A stretch of 64,000 nucleotides of DNA, taken from Thermicanus aegyptius DSM 12793 (GTDB lineage: Bacteria > Bacillota > Bacilli > Thermicanales > Thermicanaceae). Positions 43,214-52,279 of the stretch are shown one piece after another; the first letter of the stretch is position 1, and every line of letters begins with the position of its first letter. A program made the translations under genes and the position numbers. The stretch covers positions 1,666,283-1,730,282 of the forward strand of contig NZ_KI783301.1 in assembly GCF_000510645.1 (NCBI RefSeq), written 5' to 3'. The notes under the pieces are model-generated. The model worked only from the letters and a program-made list of their open reading frames with translations, did no database searches and was not told where the DNA came from.

Positions 43214-44209
43214 TTGAGCGATCGTTTGGCTCGTCTGTTTAGGATCGTTACTCTGATTCAATCAACCCCGGGGGTGACAGCGAAGCAGTTGGCCGAAAGG
43301 TGTGAAACGACAGAACGGACCATCTATCGCGACCTGGAAATTCTAAGTATGGCAGGAATACCATTTTCCAGCATGGGCCGCGGGAGGGGGTATCAATTTC
43401 AGTCCCACTTTTCCCTTTATCCATTGGATTGGACCGACGAAGAAGCTCTTGCCTTTTCCATGCTTCCCTCCGTCATGAACCAATTGAAGGACCTCCTCCC
43501 CAAAGAATTTCTTTCGGCTTACGAAAAGGTAATGGCCGTCTACTATAAGGAGAAGAGGACAAGGCAAGACATTATTGCTCAGGTGATGGATGTGATCCAA
43601 ATGGGGACTATAGCATTAAATCAGGAAAGAGAAAATCATATGCTGATCCCGATCGTAGAGGCCATTCTGAAGCAAAAAAGGATCCAGGCGGTCTATCATA
43701 CCCAGAGCCGAAACGAAACTTCAATTCGTTTGATCGATCCCTATTATCTCATTCCCAGGGAGTTTCGCCTTTATCTTCTTGGTTTTTGCCATATAAAAAA
43801 TGGGATGCGAATCTTCCGCGTCAGCCGTTTTAAAGAGATTTCCGTATTGGAGGAAACGTTTGAAAAAAATGAGTTTAATGTGAGAAAGTATCTTGAGAAT
43901 ACGTGGTCCATAGAACGGGGGCATGACACCATCCCGTTTAAAGTACGCTTTTCTCCAGACGTGGCCCGTTATGTCAAAGAGGAAGAATTTTATCTGTCCC
44001 CGAAGATGACCGATTTGGAGGATGGAGGTTTGCTATTTGAAGTGGTGGTAAATAAGGATCAGGAGTTTTTACGTTGGCTGTACCAGTACGGTCCGAAAGC
44101 GGAAATCCTGGAACCTGCCTATTATAGAAAAAAGATGAAAGATTTCTTACGTTCCTGGGCGGCCCATTATGAAGGTGCCGGTACACTTCAAGATGAAGGG
44201 GAGGGGTGA
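43214..44209 (+). CDS. WYL-domain transcriptional regulator
   Basis: The 331-residue protein has an N-terminal HTH_11 winged helix (RIVTLIQSTPGVTAKQLAERCETTERTIYRDLEIL), a middle linker, and a WYL domain (residues about 150-215; IRLIDPYYLIPREFRLYLLGFC, FRVSRFKEISVL), followed by the WCX C-terminal part. WYL regulators often respond to nucleic-acid ligands or damage. The start is a TTG at 43214 behind GGGAGGG. Target genes are unknown. Confidence 0.9.
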   Translation: MSDRLARLFRIVTLIQSTPGVTAKQLAERCETTERTIYRDLEILSMAGIPFSSMGRGRGYQFQSHFSLYPLDWTDEEALAFSMLPSVMNQLKDLLPKEFLSAYEKVMAVYYKEKRTRQDIIAQVMDVIQMGTIALNQERENHMLIPIVEAILKQKRIQAVYHTQSRNETSIRLIDPYYLIPREFRLYLLGFCHIKNGMRIFRVSRFKEISVLEETFEKNEFNVRKYLENTWSIERGHDTIPFKVRFSPDVARYVKEEEFYLSPKMTDLEDGGLLFEVVVNKDQEFLRWLYQYGPKAEILEPAYYRKKMKDFLRSWAAHYEGAGTLQDEGEG

Positions 44210-44291
44210 GCTAAATCTTCGTAAAAAAATGCGGGTAGACGGGAGATCGGTGGGGAAGGATGGGAAATCCTCCGCCAGGGAGAAAGAGGTG

Positions 44292-44300
44292 TGGTATAAT
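44292..44300 (+). promoter_or_regulatory. Extended -10 promoter before the PC4-like gene
   Basis: TGGTATAAT at 44292-44300 is an extended -10; no good -35 is seen. The leader would be about 23 bases. Confidence 0.5.
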
Positions 44301-44329
44301 CAAAATAAGAGGGAGAAAGGGGAAAAGCA

Positions 44330-44551
44330 ATGGCGGAGATTCGGTACGAAATCATAAAGAGAATCGGCATCCTTTCGGAAGGATCAAAGGGATGGAAGAA
44401 AGAGCTGAACCTGATCAGCTGGAATAATCAGGAGGCTAAATACGATATAAGGGATTGGTCACCTGATCATGAAAAGATGAGTAAGGGAATTACCTTAACC
44501 AAGGATGAGTTGCTGCTTTTGAGAAAAATTCTGAATGAAATGGACATCTAG
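44330..44551 (+). CDS. YdbC/PC4-like single-strand nucleic-acid-binding protein
   Basis: The 73-residue protein matches the YdbC family, a bacterial version of the PC4/Sub1 fold: EIIKRIGILSEGSKGWKKEL, NLISWNNQEAKYDIRDWSPDHEKMSKG and a C-terminal helix LTKDELLLLRKIL. Members bind single-stranded DNA as dimers; their cellular role in Bacillota is not established. It lies between the WYL regulator and the sirtuin gene. Confidence 0.85.
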   Translation: MAEIRYEIIKRIGILSEGSKGWKKELNLISWNNQEAKYDIRDWSPDHEKMSKGITLTKDELLLLRKILNEMDI

Positions 44552-44583
44552 CGAGCTTTGAAGATAAGAAAGAGGTGGAGAAC

Positions 44584-45309
44584 ATGGAAACTGGGGATCC
44601 CTTGAAAATGTTAAAAGAGTGGATATCCGCCTCGCAGAAGACCGTCGTCTTAACAGGGGCAGGCATGTCCACGGAAAGCGGTGTTCCTGATTTCCGATCA
44701 AAAAACGGTTTTTATGCCCATTACGATCCGGCAGAGGTAGCCTCCGTAGGGGCGATCGAAAATCATTATGAAACCTTTCATCAATTTTATCAGCGAAGGA
44801 TTGAGGATTTAAAGAAGGTGAAACCTCATAAAGGGCATGAGATTCTCGCCCAATGGGAGAGTGAGGGGAGGATTCATCTCATCGCAACCCAGAATATTGA
44901 CCGTCTTCACCAACTTGCAGGAAACCGGAACGTGTATGAACTTCATGGCAACATTCGCACCTTTCGCTGTGCCCGTTGCGATCACCCTGCCGGTGAAGAG
45001 AGTTTTTTGGCGGGTAAACGATGCCCGCAGTGTGGAGGCCCTCTACGTCCCAACGTAGTTCTCTTCGGAGAAATGCTTCCCCAGGAGGAATGGAGAAAAA
45101 CGGTGGAGGAAGCAAGTGAGGCGGATCTCATACTCATCATCGGGACCAGTTTAAACGTTAGTCCGTTTAATCAAATCCCCTTTTACTCCCGTGGTAAGAA
45201 AGCATTAATCAACATGGAACCCACACTGCTCGATGATCAACTTGACCTCCGCGTCTTTGGAAAAGCGGGGGAAATTTTATCTCAACTGCATTCGCTTTTG
45301 TTGAATTAA
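44584..45309 (+). CDS. NAD-dependent protein deacylase (sirtuin)
   Basis: The 241-residue protein has the NAD-binding GAGMSTESGVPDFRS, the TQNIDRLHQLAG motif, the catalytic histidine in ELHGN, and a four-cysteine zinc site (FRCARCDH and KRCPQCGG), followed by RPNVVLFGE and IGTSLNVSPFN. It removes acyl groups from lysines using NAD. GTG 44575 is in frame, but AAAGAGGTGG favours ATG 44584. Confidence 0.94.
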   Translation: METGDPLKMLKEWISASQKTVVLTGAGMSTESGVPDFRSKNGFYAHYDPAEVASVGAIENHYETFHQFYQRRIEDLKKVKPHKGHEILAQWESEGRIHLIATQNIDRLHQLAGNRNVYELHGNIRTFRCARCDHPAGEESFLAGKRCPQCGGPLRPNVVLFGEMLPQEEWRKTVEEASEADLILIIGTSLNVSPFNQIPFYSRGKKALINMEPTLLDDQLDLRVFGKAGEILSQLHSLLLN

Positions 45310-45365
45310 GAACGTTTATTCCGTAAAATAAAGAAAAGGAGTTTGCGGGAGAGGAGATAGAGGGA

Positions 45366-47645
45366 ATGAATCGACTTACCGGAAAGGTCTCTTCGATCCA
45401 GGAATTAATCGCACTTATCCAAGAGACTCCCTCCATTATGGAGAATATCACCCATTGGCATACCATTCCCCCTAAGGAAGGGAAATATTCCGATATTCCT
45501 CCGGAGGTTCATCCTTCTTTGCGGGAAGCACTTCGGAAGCGGGGAATCTCCCGCCTATATCTGCATCAAGCGAAGGCGTACCAAGCCCTTTTGGCGGGTG
45601 AAAATATCTTAACGGTTACCCCCACCGCCTCTGGAAAAACATTAAGTTATAACCTGCCTGTCCTCGATCGCATACTTAAAGATGAATCAACCAGGGCCCT
45701 TTATTTATTCCCAACGAAATCCCTCGCCTCGGATCAGGTAAGCGAACTTCATGAGTTAATTGGCCTGATGGGGACCGATATAAAAACCCATACCTATGAT
45801 GGGGACACACCTCCCAATGTTCGACAGGTGATCCGAAATGCCGGACACATTGTCGTTACCAATCCCGATATGCTTCATGGAGCGATTCTCCCCCACCACA
45901 CCAAGTGGGTGAAGCTCTTTGAAAACCTTGCGTTTGTGGTGATTGATGAGGTGCATAGCTATAGGGGGGTTTTCGGAAGCCATGTAGCCAATGTAATTCG
46001 TCGTTTAAAGCGGATTTGCCGCTTCTACGGTTCTTCTCCCCAATTTATTCTCGCTTCGGCCACCATCGCCAATCCAAAGGAACACGGGGAGCGGCTGATC
46101 GAAGAAAAGCTCCGGCTCATTGATGAAAATGGTGCCCCTTCCGGGAGGAAGCATTTTCTATTCTACAATCCACCCGTGGTGAATAAGCAGCTCGGCATCC
46201 GCAAAAGCAGCCTTTTAGAGACGAGGAAGTTGGCCGGTTTTTTGTTAAAACATGGCTTGCAGACGATCGTGTTTGCCCGCAGCCGAGTGCGGATGGAAGT
46301 GCTCCTCACCTATTTATTGGACTTGGTGAAGGATGAATTGGGAAGTAAATCGATACGCGGCTATCGGGGAGGGTATTTGCCCAAAGAGCGGCGGGAAATT
46401 GAGCAAGGTTTGCGCAGAGGAGAGATCCGGGGGGTGGTAAGCACCAATGCCTTAGAACTTGGTATCGATATTGGGCAGTTGCAGGCGGTCGTCTTAAACG
46501 GCTATCCCGGTTCGATTTCCAGTACATGGCAACAGGCGGGAAGGGCAGGGAGGAGGAACGAAGAATCGATCGCTATCCTGGTTGCGAGCAGCAATCCTCT
46601 GGACCAGTATGTGATTCAACATCCGGAATTCTTCTTTCAGGCCAATCCCGAAGAAGCGCGCATCGAGCCGGATAATTTAATACTCCTCGTGGACCATGTG
46701 AAATGCGCAGCCTATGAGCTTCCCTTTGAAGAAGGAGAAAGCTTTGGCAAAGAACCGGTGGAAGAGATCCTTACCTTTCTCGCCGAAGAACGGATCCTCC
46801 ACCGGGTAAAAAACCGATGGTATTGGATGGAGCAATCCTTTCCAGCGCATGAAATCTCTTTACGTTCGGCAGCCCAGGAAAATTTCATCATTATCGACAT
46901 CACCCACGGAAGCCGGGTGATCGGCGAAGTAGATCGTTTTAGCGCTCCTACGCTCATCCATGAGGAGGCGATTTACATCCACGAAGGGGTTCAATACCAG
47001 GTAGAGAAGCTGGATTATGAAGAAAAGAAGGCATATGTCCGGGAAGTTAATGTCGATTATTTTACCGATGCCAATTTGGCCGTTCAACTTCAAGTCCTGC
47101 AAATCTTTAAGGAATCGGAAGAGGAGAAAGTAGTTCGTTCTTTTGGGGATGTGACCGTAAATGCGATGGCCACCCTCTTTAAAAAGATTCGCCTCAGAAC
47201 CCATGAGAACATCGGATCTGGACCGATCCATCTTCCTGAGGAAGAATTGCATACGAGCGCCTATTGGTTTTCCTTAGGAGATGAGTTAACCGATCAATGG
47301 TCACCGAATGATCTGCAATATGCCCTCCTCGGTTTAGCCAATGTGATGGTTCATCTGGCTCCTTTATACCTGATGTGCGATCCGAAAGATATTCATGTCG
47401 TTCCGCAGGTAAGAGCCATCCATAACAAAAAGCCCACCCTCTTCTTTTACGACCGTTATCCGGGGGGGATAGGGCTTTCGGAAAGGCTTTTCGATCTCCA
47501 TGAAGAATTGCTGCGCCAGGCGAGGGACCTTATTTCCTCTTGCGGCTGCCTAAGCGGTTGCCCCGCCTGCGTCGGTCCCATTGAAGAGGTGGGACTTCGC
47601 GGGAAGGAGCATACCCTTCGTCTTCTTCAGGAGTTGGAGGAATGA
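45366..47645 (+). CDS. mrfA: DEAD/DEAH-box helicase MrfA (YprA)
   Basis: The 759-residue helicase has Walker A TPTASGKT at residues 85-92, Walker B VVIDEVHSY, motif III ILASATIANP, and the second RecA domain with TNALELGIDIGQLQAVVLNGYPG and QQAGRAGRR. A DUF1998 C-terminal domain ends in four cysteines (SCGCLSGCPACVGP). In B. subtilis YprA/MrfA works with the exonuclease YprB/MrfB in repair of mitomycin-C damage. The mrfB gene overlaps its end. Confidence 0.94.
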   Translation: MNRLTGKVSSIQELIALIQETPSIMENITHWHTIPPKEGKYSDIPPEVHPSLREALRKRGISRLYLHQAKAYQALLAGENILTVTPTASGKTLSYNLPVLDRILKDESTRALYLFPTKSLASDQVSELHELIGLMGTDIKTHTYDGDTPPNVRQVIRNAGHIVVTNPDMLHGAILPHHTKWVKLFENLAFVVIDEVHSYRGVFGSHVANVIRRLKRICRFYGSSPQFILASATIANPKEHGERLIEEKLRLIDENGAPSGRKHFLFYNPPVVNKQLGIRKSSLLETRKLAGFLLKHGLQTIVFARSRVRMEVLLTYLLDLVKDELGSKSIRGYRGGYLPKERREIEQGLRRGEIRGVVSTNALELGIDIGQLQAVVLNGYPGSISSTWQQAGRAGRRNEESIAILVASSNPLDQYVIQHPEFFFQANPEEARIEPDNLILLVDHVKCAAYELPFEEGESFGKEPVEEILTFLAEERILHRVKNRWYWMEQSFPAHEISLRSAAQENFIIIDITHGSRVIGEVDRFSAPTLIHEEAIYIHEGVQYQVEKLDYEEKKAYVREVNVDYFTDANLAVQLQVLQIFKESEEEKVVRSFGDVTVNAMATLFKKIRLRTHENIGSGPIHLPEEELHTSAYWFSLGDELTDQWSPNDLQYALLGLANVMVHLAPLYLMCDPKDIHVVPQVRAIHNKKPTLFFYDRYPGGIGLSERLFDLHEELLRQARDLISSCGCLSGCPACVGPIEEVGLRGKEHTLRLLQELEE

Positions 47646-47647
47646 GA

Positions 47648-48919
47648 ATGAGTCAAATCAGGGAACGGCTTCATAGATTAAAAGGGGAGAGAAAGATTGA
47701 GGAGAGGGAGACCATTCCCCAAGTAGATGAAAAGTCTTCAACTTTTTCCGGCCCTTCGGCGGAAGAATGGACCGGATCGAAAAATGTTAGGGTGCAGGTC
47801 GTGGAAAATGAGTTTGGTTCATTCTTACGCCTTCGTCGTCTCCTGCCCTTCCATACGTTGCACGGAAGATATCAACTGGGGGAGTTAACGAGGGTTTTTG
47901 ATGCTCTTTCTCTCTTATCTCCAGAGATCGGTAAATTAGAAGAATGGCTCTTCTTCGATACCGAGACGACCGGACTAAGCGCCGGTGTGGGAAACTTTCC
48001 CTTCTTGGTAGGTACCGCCTATTTTAATCCCCATGAAGTGGTGTTAGAACAATACTTTCTCCGGGATCCTTCCGAGGAGGCGGCTATGCTCTATGAGATG
48101 GAACATCTGATTGAATCCCATCCCCATCTCATCAGCTATAACGGAAAGTCTTTTGATTGGCCGCTCTTAAAGAACCGATGGATCCTGTACCGATTTCACC
48201 CTACGATAGAACCGAAATCGCATATCGACCTATTATACCCTGCGAGAAGCCTATGGAGAGGTCTTCTTTCCTCCTGCCGTTTAGGGGAAGTGGAAGCGGA
48301 ACGTCTTGGAGTGAAAAGAATGGAGGACATTCCTGGCCTTTATGTTCCCATCTACTACATGCAGTTTCTGGCGGAGGGGAATCTTCATTTATTAAAAGGT
48401 GTGTTTCGCCATAATGAATGGGACTTGTTAACCCTCATCTCTTTTTCCATTCATTTGGCTAAATTGCTTCGCGATGAAGAGAACTTCTTCCACTGGGAAG
48501 AAGAGGAGCTGTTTCGGTTAGGAAATTGGTTTGAAGGATTGAAACTCCATCGCTTAGCCGATCGAGCATTTGACACACTTCTTCAACGACCTGAAAACCG
48601 AAAACGGTCTTATCTTCACGAAATTGCCCTTGTATATAAAAAAAGAGGAGATTTGGAAACGGCGGTCTCCATTTGGGAAGAGTTGATTCGGCTGCAGGGA
48701 AAAGCCTCCTTTGTTCACCAAGGACCTTATGTGGAATTGGCAAAATTTTATGAGCATCGTCGAAAAGATTACGACACCGCCCTTGCCTTTGCTGAAGAAG
48801 CTTTCTCTCTTTTACTATCCCGTCGCTCCTTTTTGAAAGCGGGGAAGCAGGACGAAGGGGAATTGGAAGAAATGAAGAGAAGAATGAAACGACTGAAAGA
48901 AAAATTGAGGAGAATGTGA
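47648..48919 (+). CDS. mrfB: DEDD-family exonuclease MrfB (YprB)
   Basis: The 423-residue protein has an RNase H-like nuclease domain with FFDTETTGLSAG near residue 102, HLISYNGKSFDWPLLKNR near 160 and a final HNEWDLLTL, giving the DEDD acidic residues, followed by a TPR-like helical C-terminus. It is the predicted partner of the helicase upstream. GGAGGA is correctly spaced for ATG 47648; ATG 47642 is too close to it. A terminator follows. Confidence 0.92.
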   Translation: MSQIRERLHRLKGERKIEERETIPQVDEKSSTFSGPSAEEWTGSKNVRVQVVENEFGSFLRLRRLLPFHTLHGRYQLGELTRVFDALSLLSPEIGKLEEWLFFDTETTGLSAGVGNFPFLVGTAYFNPHEVVLEQYFLRDPSEEAAMLYEMEHLIESHPHLISYNGKSFDWPLLKNRWILYRFHPTIEPKSHIDLLYPARSLWRGLLSSCRLGEVEAERLGVKRMEDIPGLYVPIYYMQFLAEGNLHLLKGVFRHNEWDLLTLISFSIHLAKLLRDEENFFHWEEEELFRLGNWFEGLKLHRLADRAFDTLLQRPENRKRSYLHEIALVYKKRGDLETAVSIWEELIRLQGKASFVHQGPYVELAKFYEHRRKDYDTALAFAEEAFSLLLSRRSFLKAGKQDEGELEEMKRRMKRLKEKLRRM

Positions 48920-48930
48920 TTGAAACGTTA

Positions 48931-48968
48931 AGCCCAGGAAAAAGAGGGAGGCGGTTCCTGGGCTTTTT
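48931..48968 (+). terminator. Rho-independent terminator after mrfB
   Basis: AGCCCAGGAA (48931-48940) pairs perfectly with TTCCTGGGCT (48955-48964), followed by T. Confidence 0.88.
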
Positions 48969-48976
48969 TATCTTTT

Positions 48977-50040
48977 TTATTCGGATGAAAGGTTTTTGGG
49001 GGTTTTTTGTGTCTGGAAATAATGTTGATATAGAAGAATGCCAACAAACAAGAGCAGACCTGATAAAGAGGAGAGGAGTTCCGGAAGGACGAGAAAGAAG
49101 GATCCCCGTTCCGATCAGGAGAAGCCGTAAAAGAATGTGGAGGGGTTTAATCAAGAACCCGATCATGCCTGCTCCAATCGACATCATCCCTAGAGTAGAA
49201 CTGATGAAGATGAGAATCTCTTCATACCACTCGGTTCCGATCAGGAGCATTTGGGGTGAATAGACAAAAATATAGGGAATAATAAAGGCGGCGATCGCAA
49301 GGCGGGTTGATTCTACACCGGTTCGCAAAGGATCACTTTGACCGATTCCCGATGCTGCGAAAGCGGCGAGAGCTACTGGAGGCGTAATGTCGGCAAGGAT
49401 CCCGAAATAAAAGACGAAGAGATGGGCGGCTAACATGGGAACTCCTAAATGAATGAGAGCGGGTGCAGCGATGGTGGATGTGATGACATAATTGGCCGTA
49501 GTAGGGGTTCCCACATACCTAAAATGAGGCTGGCTACCATGGTCATGACCAAAGTAAGAAAAACATTTCCGCCCGCTAAATCAACTAGGCCGTTGGCCAC
49601 TTTTAGTCCGATTCCGGTGAGGAGAATAACCCCGACGATTATTCCTGCCGCCGTACAGGCGATTGCAACCCCTATGGCCGACCGGGCTCCGTTTTCTAAC
49701 GCTTCGAATAGACCCCGGATGGTTAAGCGGTTTGGTCCCGGTTGAATCATCCCGATGATCACAGCTACGATAATCGCATAAATGGCGGAGCGGATCGGGC
49801 TTAAATTGATGGCCAAAAAGAAGATAATGGCTGCGATAGGAATTAAAAGGTAGATTTTCCTAAGCACTTCCCATGTATCCGATCGAGGAGAGTATGATTC
49901 CCGGCTCTTTTTACCAATTCATCATAGAAGAAAAGCCAATAAAGCCCAACGAATCCTCCGACGATGGCCAGAATCAAGTCGTAGAAAGGAATCTTTTTTT
50001 CTCCCGTTCCAGTTATTTGTAATAAATTAAAAAAGATAGC
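48977..50040 (-). pseudogene. Decayed TRAP transporter fused permease (TAXI type)
   Basis: Three pieces of one TRAP 4TM/12TM permease lie on the minus strand. An N-terminal piece (about 50040-49890) contains IPFYDLILAIVGGFVGLYW and FYDELVKRAGNHTLLD. After a missing section the C-terminal half resumes (49873 down) with LRKIYLLIPIAAIIF and SAIGVAIACTAAGIIVGV up to ASLILGM. A two-base insertion near 49512-49516 shifts the frame before TPTTANYVITSTIAAPALIH and FVFYFGILADITPPVAL. A one-base insertion in a T run near 49095 shifts it again before LPELLSSLSGLLLF. The original stop is near 48977. Such permeases import C4-dicarboxylates or glutamate-like acids. The missing middle is several hundred residues by family length. 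Confidence 0.88.
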
Positions 50041-50166
50041 TCCTTTCCATAATTCAATATTAAGCGAATACTATACCACTTTTACGTTGGAACCAACGAA
50101 AGAATTGCGATTTTTCACGAAACAAGAAAGGAAGATAAACGGGAAAAAAGGTCCCCGAAAGCATAT

Positions 50167-50189
50167 AAAAAAAAGCAGGGGCCCCCTGC
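50167..50189 (-). terminator. Terminator of the nfeD-SPFH operon
   Basis: On the minus strand GCAGGGG (50189-50183) pairs with CCCCTGC (50181-50175), followed by eight T. Confidence 0.9.
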
Positions 50190-50227
50190 GTATGCCCCCG
50201 TGCATGCTCCTATTGGTTTTCGTGTGC

Positions 50228-51181
50228 TTATTTCTGATCCAGCACTTCTTTTGCACCTGCAATCAATCCTAAGAAAGAGGTAGCATCCGTGGGGATAACT
50301 AATTTGGTCGCTTGGCCATTGGCCACATTCTCCAAAGCCTCCATGGAGCGAAGCTGTACTACCTCTTTCGTCGGGGCTACCTCTTTGATCGCTTCGTAAA
50401 CCAATTTTTGTCCTTGGGCCTTTGCCTCGGAAATACGAAGGATCGCTTCGGCTTCCCCCATCGCCCGCAGAACCTGGGATTCCCGATCCCCCTCGGCCCG
50501 GCGGATCTGGGCCTCTTTCTCCGCTTCTGCCTCTAAAATCTTGGCGGCCTTTAACCCTTCGGCTTGCAAAATTTTTGCTTCTTTTTCCCCTTGGGCGGTG
50601 AGAACCGCTTCACGGCGTATCCGCTCCGCTCTCATCTGCCGTTCCATCGCATCCTGAATATCTCGGGGTGGAAGGATGTTTTTAATCTCCACCCGATTTA
50701 CTTTAATCCCCCATTTATCGGTCGCTTCATCAAGAACGGAACGCAATTTCGCATTTACCGTATCCCGGGAAGTAAGCGTTTGGTCCAGGTCCAATTCACC
50801 CACCAAGTTACGAAGGGTGGTTGCCGTAAGATTTTCAATGGCGGTAATGGGATTGGAGATTTCATATTGATTTCGGATCGGATCCGTAATCTGATAGTAG
50901 ACAACGGTGTCGATTTGGATGCTCACATTATCCTTCGTAATCATGCTTTGTGGCGGGAAATCTACGACCCTCTCCCGTAAATCCTTGATGGAGGCGATAC
51001 GGTCGATGAAGGGTATGACCAGATGAATTCCACTGTCCATTAAACGGTGGAATTTCCCAAGGCGTTCAACCACATATACTTCCGCCTGCCGCACAATTCG
51101 GACAGAGCGGAAAAGAATGATGATTACGAAGAGCGCAATGAGGAGAACGATCACATTAAAAACGGAGATATAATCATTCAT
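50228..51181 (-). CDS. SPFH/stomatin-type membrane protein (QmcA family)
   Basis: The 317-residue protein has one N-terminal membrane helix (VIVLLIALFVIIILF), the SPFH/Band 7 domain (RQAEVYVVERLGKFHRLMDSG, PPQSMITKDNVSIQIDTVVY, LDQTLTSRDTVNAKL) and a long alanine/glutamate coiled coil (residues about 190-270). Such proteins form large membrane rings associated with membrane microdomains and often pair with NfeD proteins, as here. AAAGGAGG precedes the ATG at 51181; the upstream in-frame ATG overlaps nfeD. Confidence 0.93.
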   Translation of the reverse strand: MNDYISVFNVIVLLIALFVIIILFRSVRIVRQAEVYVVERLGKFHRLMDSGIHLVIPFIDRIASIKDLRERVVDFPPQSMITKDNVSIQIDTVVYYQITDPIRNQYEISNPITAIENLTATTLRNLVGELDLDQTLTSRDTVNAKLRSVLDEATDKWGIKVNRVEIKNILPPRDIQDAMERQMRAERIRREAVLTAQGEKEAKILQAEGLKAAKILEAEAEKEAQIRRAEGDRESQVLRAMGEAEAILRISEAKAQGQKLVYEAIKEVAPTKEVVQLRSMEALENVANGQATKLVIPTDATSFLGLIAGAKEVLDQK

Positions 51182-51183
51182 CT

Positions 51184-51627
51184 TTATAAATCCTCCTTTT
51201 CTTTTCCGACGATGAGGGTAACACCCTGAACATCTAAAACCACAATCTTTTCCCCTTCCTTGATCAGGCCGGAGATGGAGCGGCCGCTCCATATTTCACC
51301 GCCAATTTTTACTTCTCCTGTTTTTGATTCTTCCAACTCGGTTACCGCATGCCCTTCTTTACCAATTAAAGCGTAAACTCCACTGGGAACATTCGGAGAG
51401 CGGCTTCGCCATTTTCGGGTGAGGGGGCGAGTAAAGAGAAGAAGAAGGATGGAACTTATGGAGAAGATCAATAACTGGAAACCGGGTGCAGGGATAAAGA
51501 ATGCTATGATCCCTGCAGCGAGGGCACTTATTCCGATCCAAAGCAAAATAAAGGTTAAGGTAAAGATCTCAACGGCCAACAGGATAATCCCCAGACTAAT
51601 CCATAAGAGCGGCATATTCCATCCCAT
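51184..51627 (-). CDS. NfeD-family membrane protein
   Basis: The 147-residue protein has two to three N-terminal membrane helices and a C-terminal OB-fold domain (GKEGHAVTELEESKTGEVKIGGEIWSG, VLDVQGVTLIV). This is the short NfeD form lacking the ClpP-like protease domain. It is two bases upstream of the SPFH gene and probably partners it. AGGGAGG precedes the ATG. Confidence 0.9.
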   Translation of the reverse strand: MGWNMPLLWISLGIILLAVEIFTLTFILLWIGISALAAGIIAFFIPAPGFQLLIFSISSILLLLFTRPLTRKWRSRSPNVPSGVYALIGKEGHAVTELEESKTGEVKIGGEIWSGRSISGLIKEGEKIVVLDVQGVTLIVGKEKEDL

Positions 51628-51808
51628 CTTCGATTCCTCCCTTCTTAAAGAATTTTTTCACTTCCTAAGCATACATACGCTTAATCCGCAGGGGCGTTTC
51701 ATCTTTCTTTCCCTTTCATGGGCATGGGTACAATTTTGATTTTTATTTCATCCTCCCGTGCCGACTCATCATACACTAAACGGAGAATGATGTGAGGAGG
51801 GATCTCTT

Positions 51809-52204
51809 TTGCAAGGGAAGAGACACAGCTTCCCTCAAATTTGGGAGAAGATCGAAAAGGAATGGGAAGAATTCTTGCGAAATGATTTGCCGTCACTTCA
51901 AAATTGGGCTTTCGTCGAAGAGAAGATTGAGGTTTCAGATGATGAGGTGAAAGTTTTTATTCACCTGCCGATACCTATCGGAAAGGAACAGGTTCACTTT
52001 GATCTGGAAGGAAACATGCTTCGCATCAAGATGGAGGATCGGCAAGAAAGGAGAATAGAAGATGAACGGAGCCATTTTTATCAGATATCAAAACGGTATA
52101 AGAGAGAGGAGCGGGTTCTTCAACTACCTGTCCCGGTGAGAAAGGAGAAGAGCAGGGTGGAATGGAGGGAGGGAGGGATATGGATCATTTTTCCTAGGAT
52201 ATGA
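51809..52204 (+). CDS. Hsp20/alpha-crystallin-like protein
   Basis: The 131-residue acidic/basic protein has a helical N-terminus and a beta-rich C-terminal part resembling the alpha-crystallin fold: IEVSDDEVKVFIHLPIP, HFDLEGNMLRIKMED, RVLQLPVPVRKEKSR and the strand pair WREGGIWIIFPRI. Strong Hsp20 hallmarks (A-x-x-x-n-GvL) are only partly kept, so it may be a divergent small heat-shock or spore-coat type protein. The start is TTG 51809 behind GAGGAGGG. Confidence 0.6.
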   Translation: MQGKRHSFPQIWEKIEKEWEEFLRNDLPSLQNWAFVEEKIEVSDDEVKVFIHLPIPIGKEQVHFDLEGNMLRIKMEDRQERRIEDERSHFYQISKRYKREERVLQLPVPVRKEKSRVEWREGGIWIIFPRI

Positions 52205-52279
52205 AGCCTTCTATTCTCCCTTCCTCCACTCTTAGGTATAATATAGAAAAGAGATCGCAGCAAGACTGGGGGAGAAGGA

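Noticed and set aside
48459-49514. Long minus-strand frame of 351 codons
   Set aside because: Only its first part is TRAP permease sequence. After the frameshift near 49095 it reads out of frame and then antisense to mrfB, so it is not one gene.
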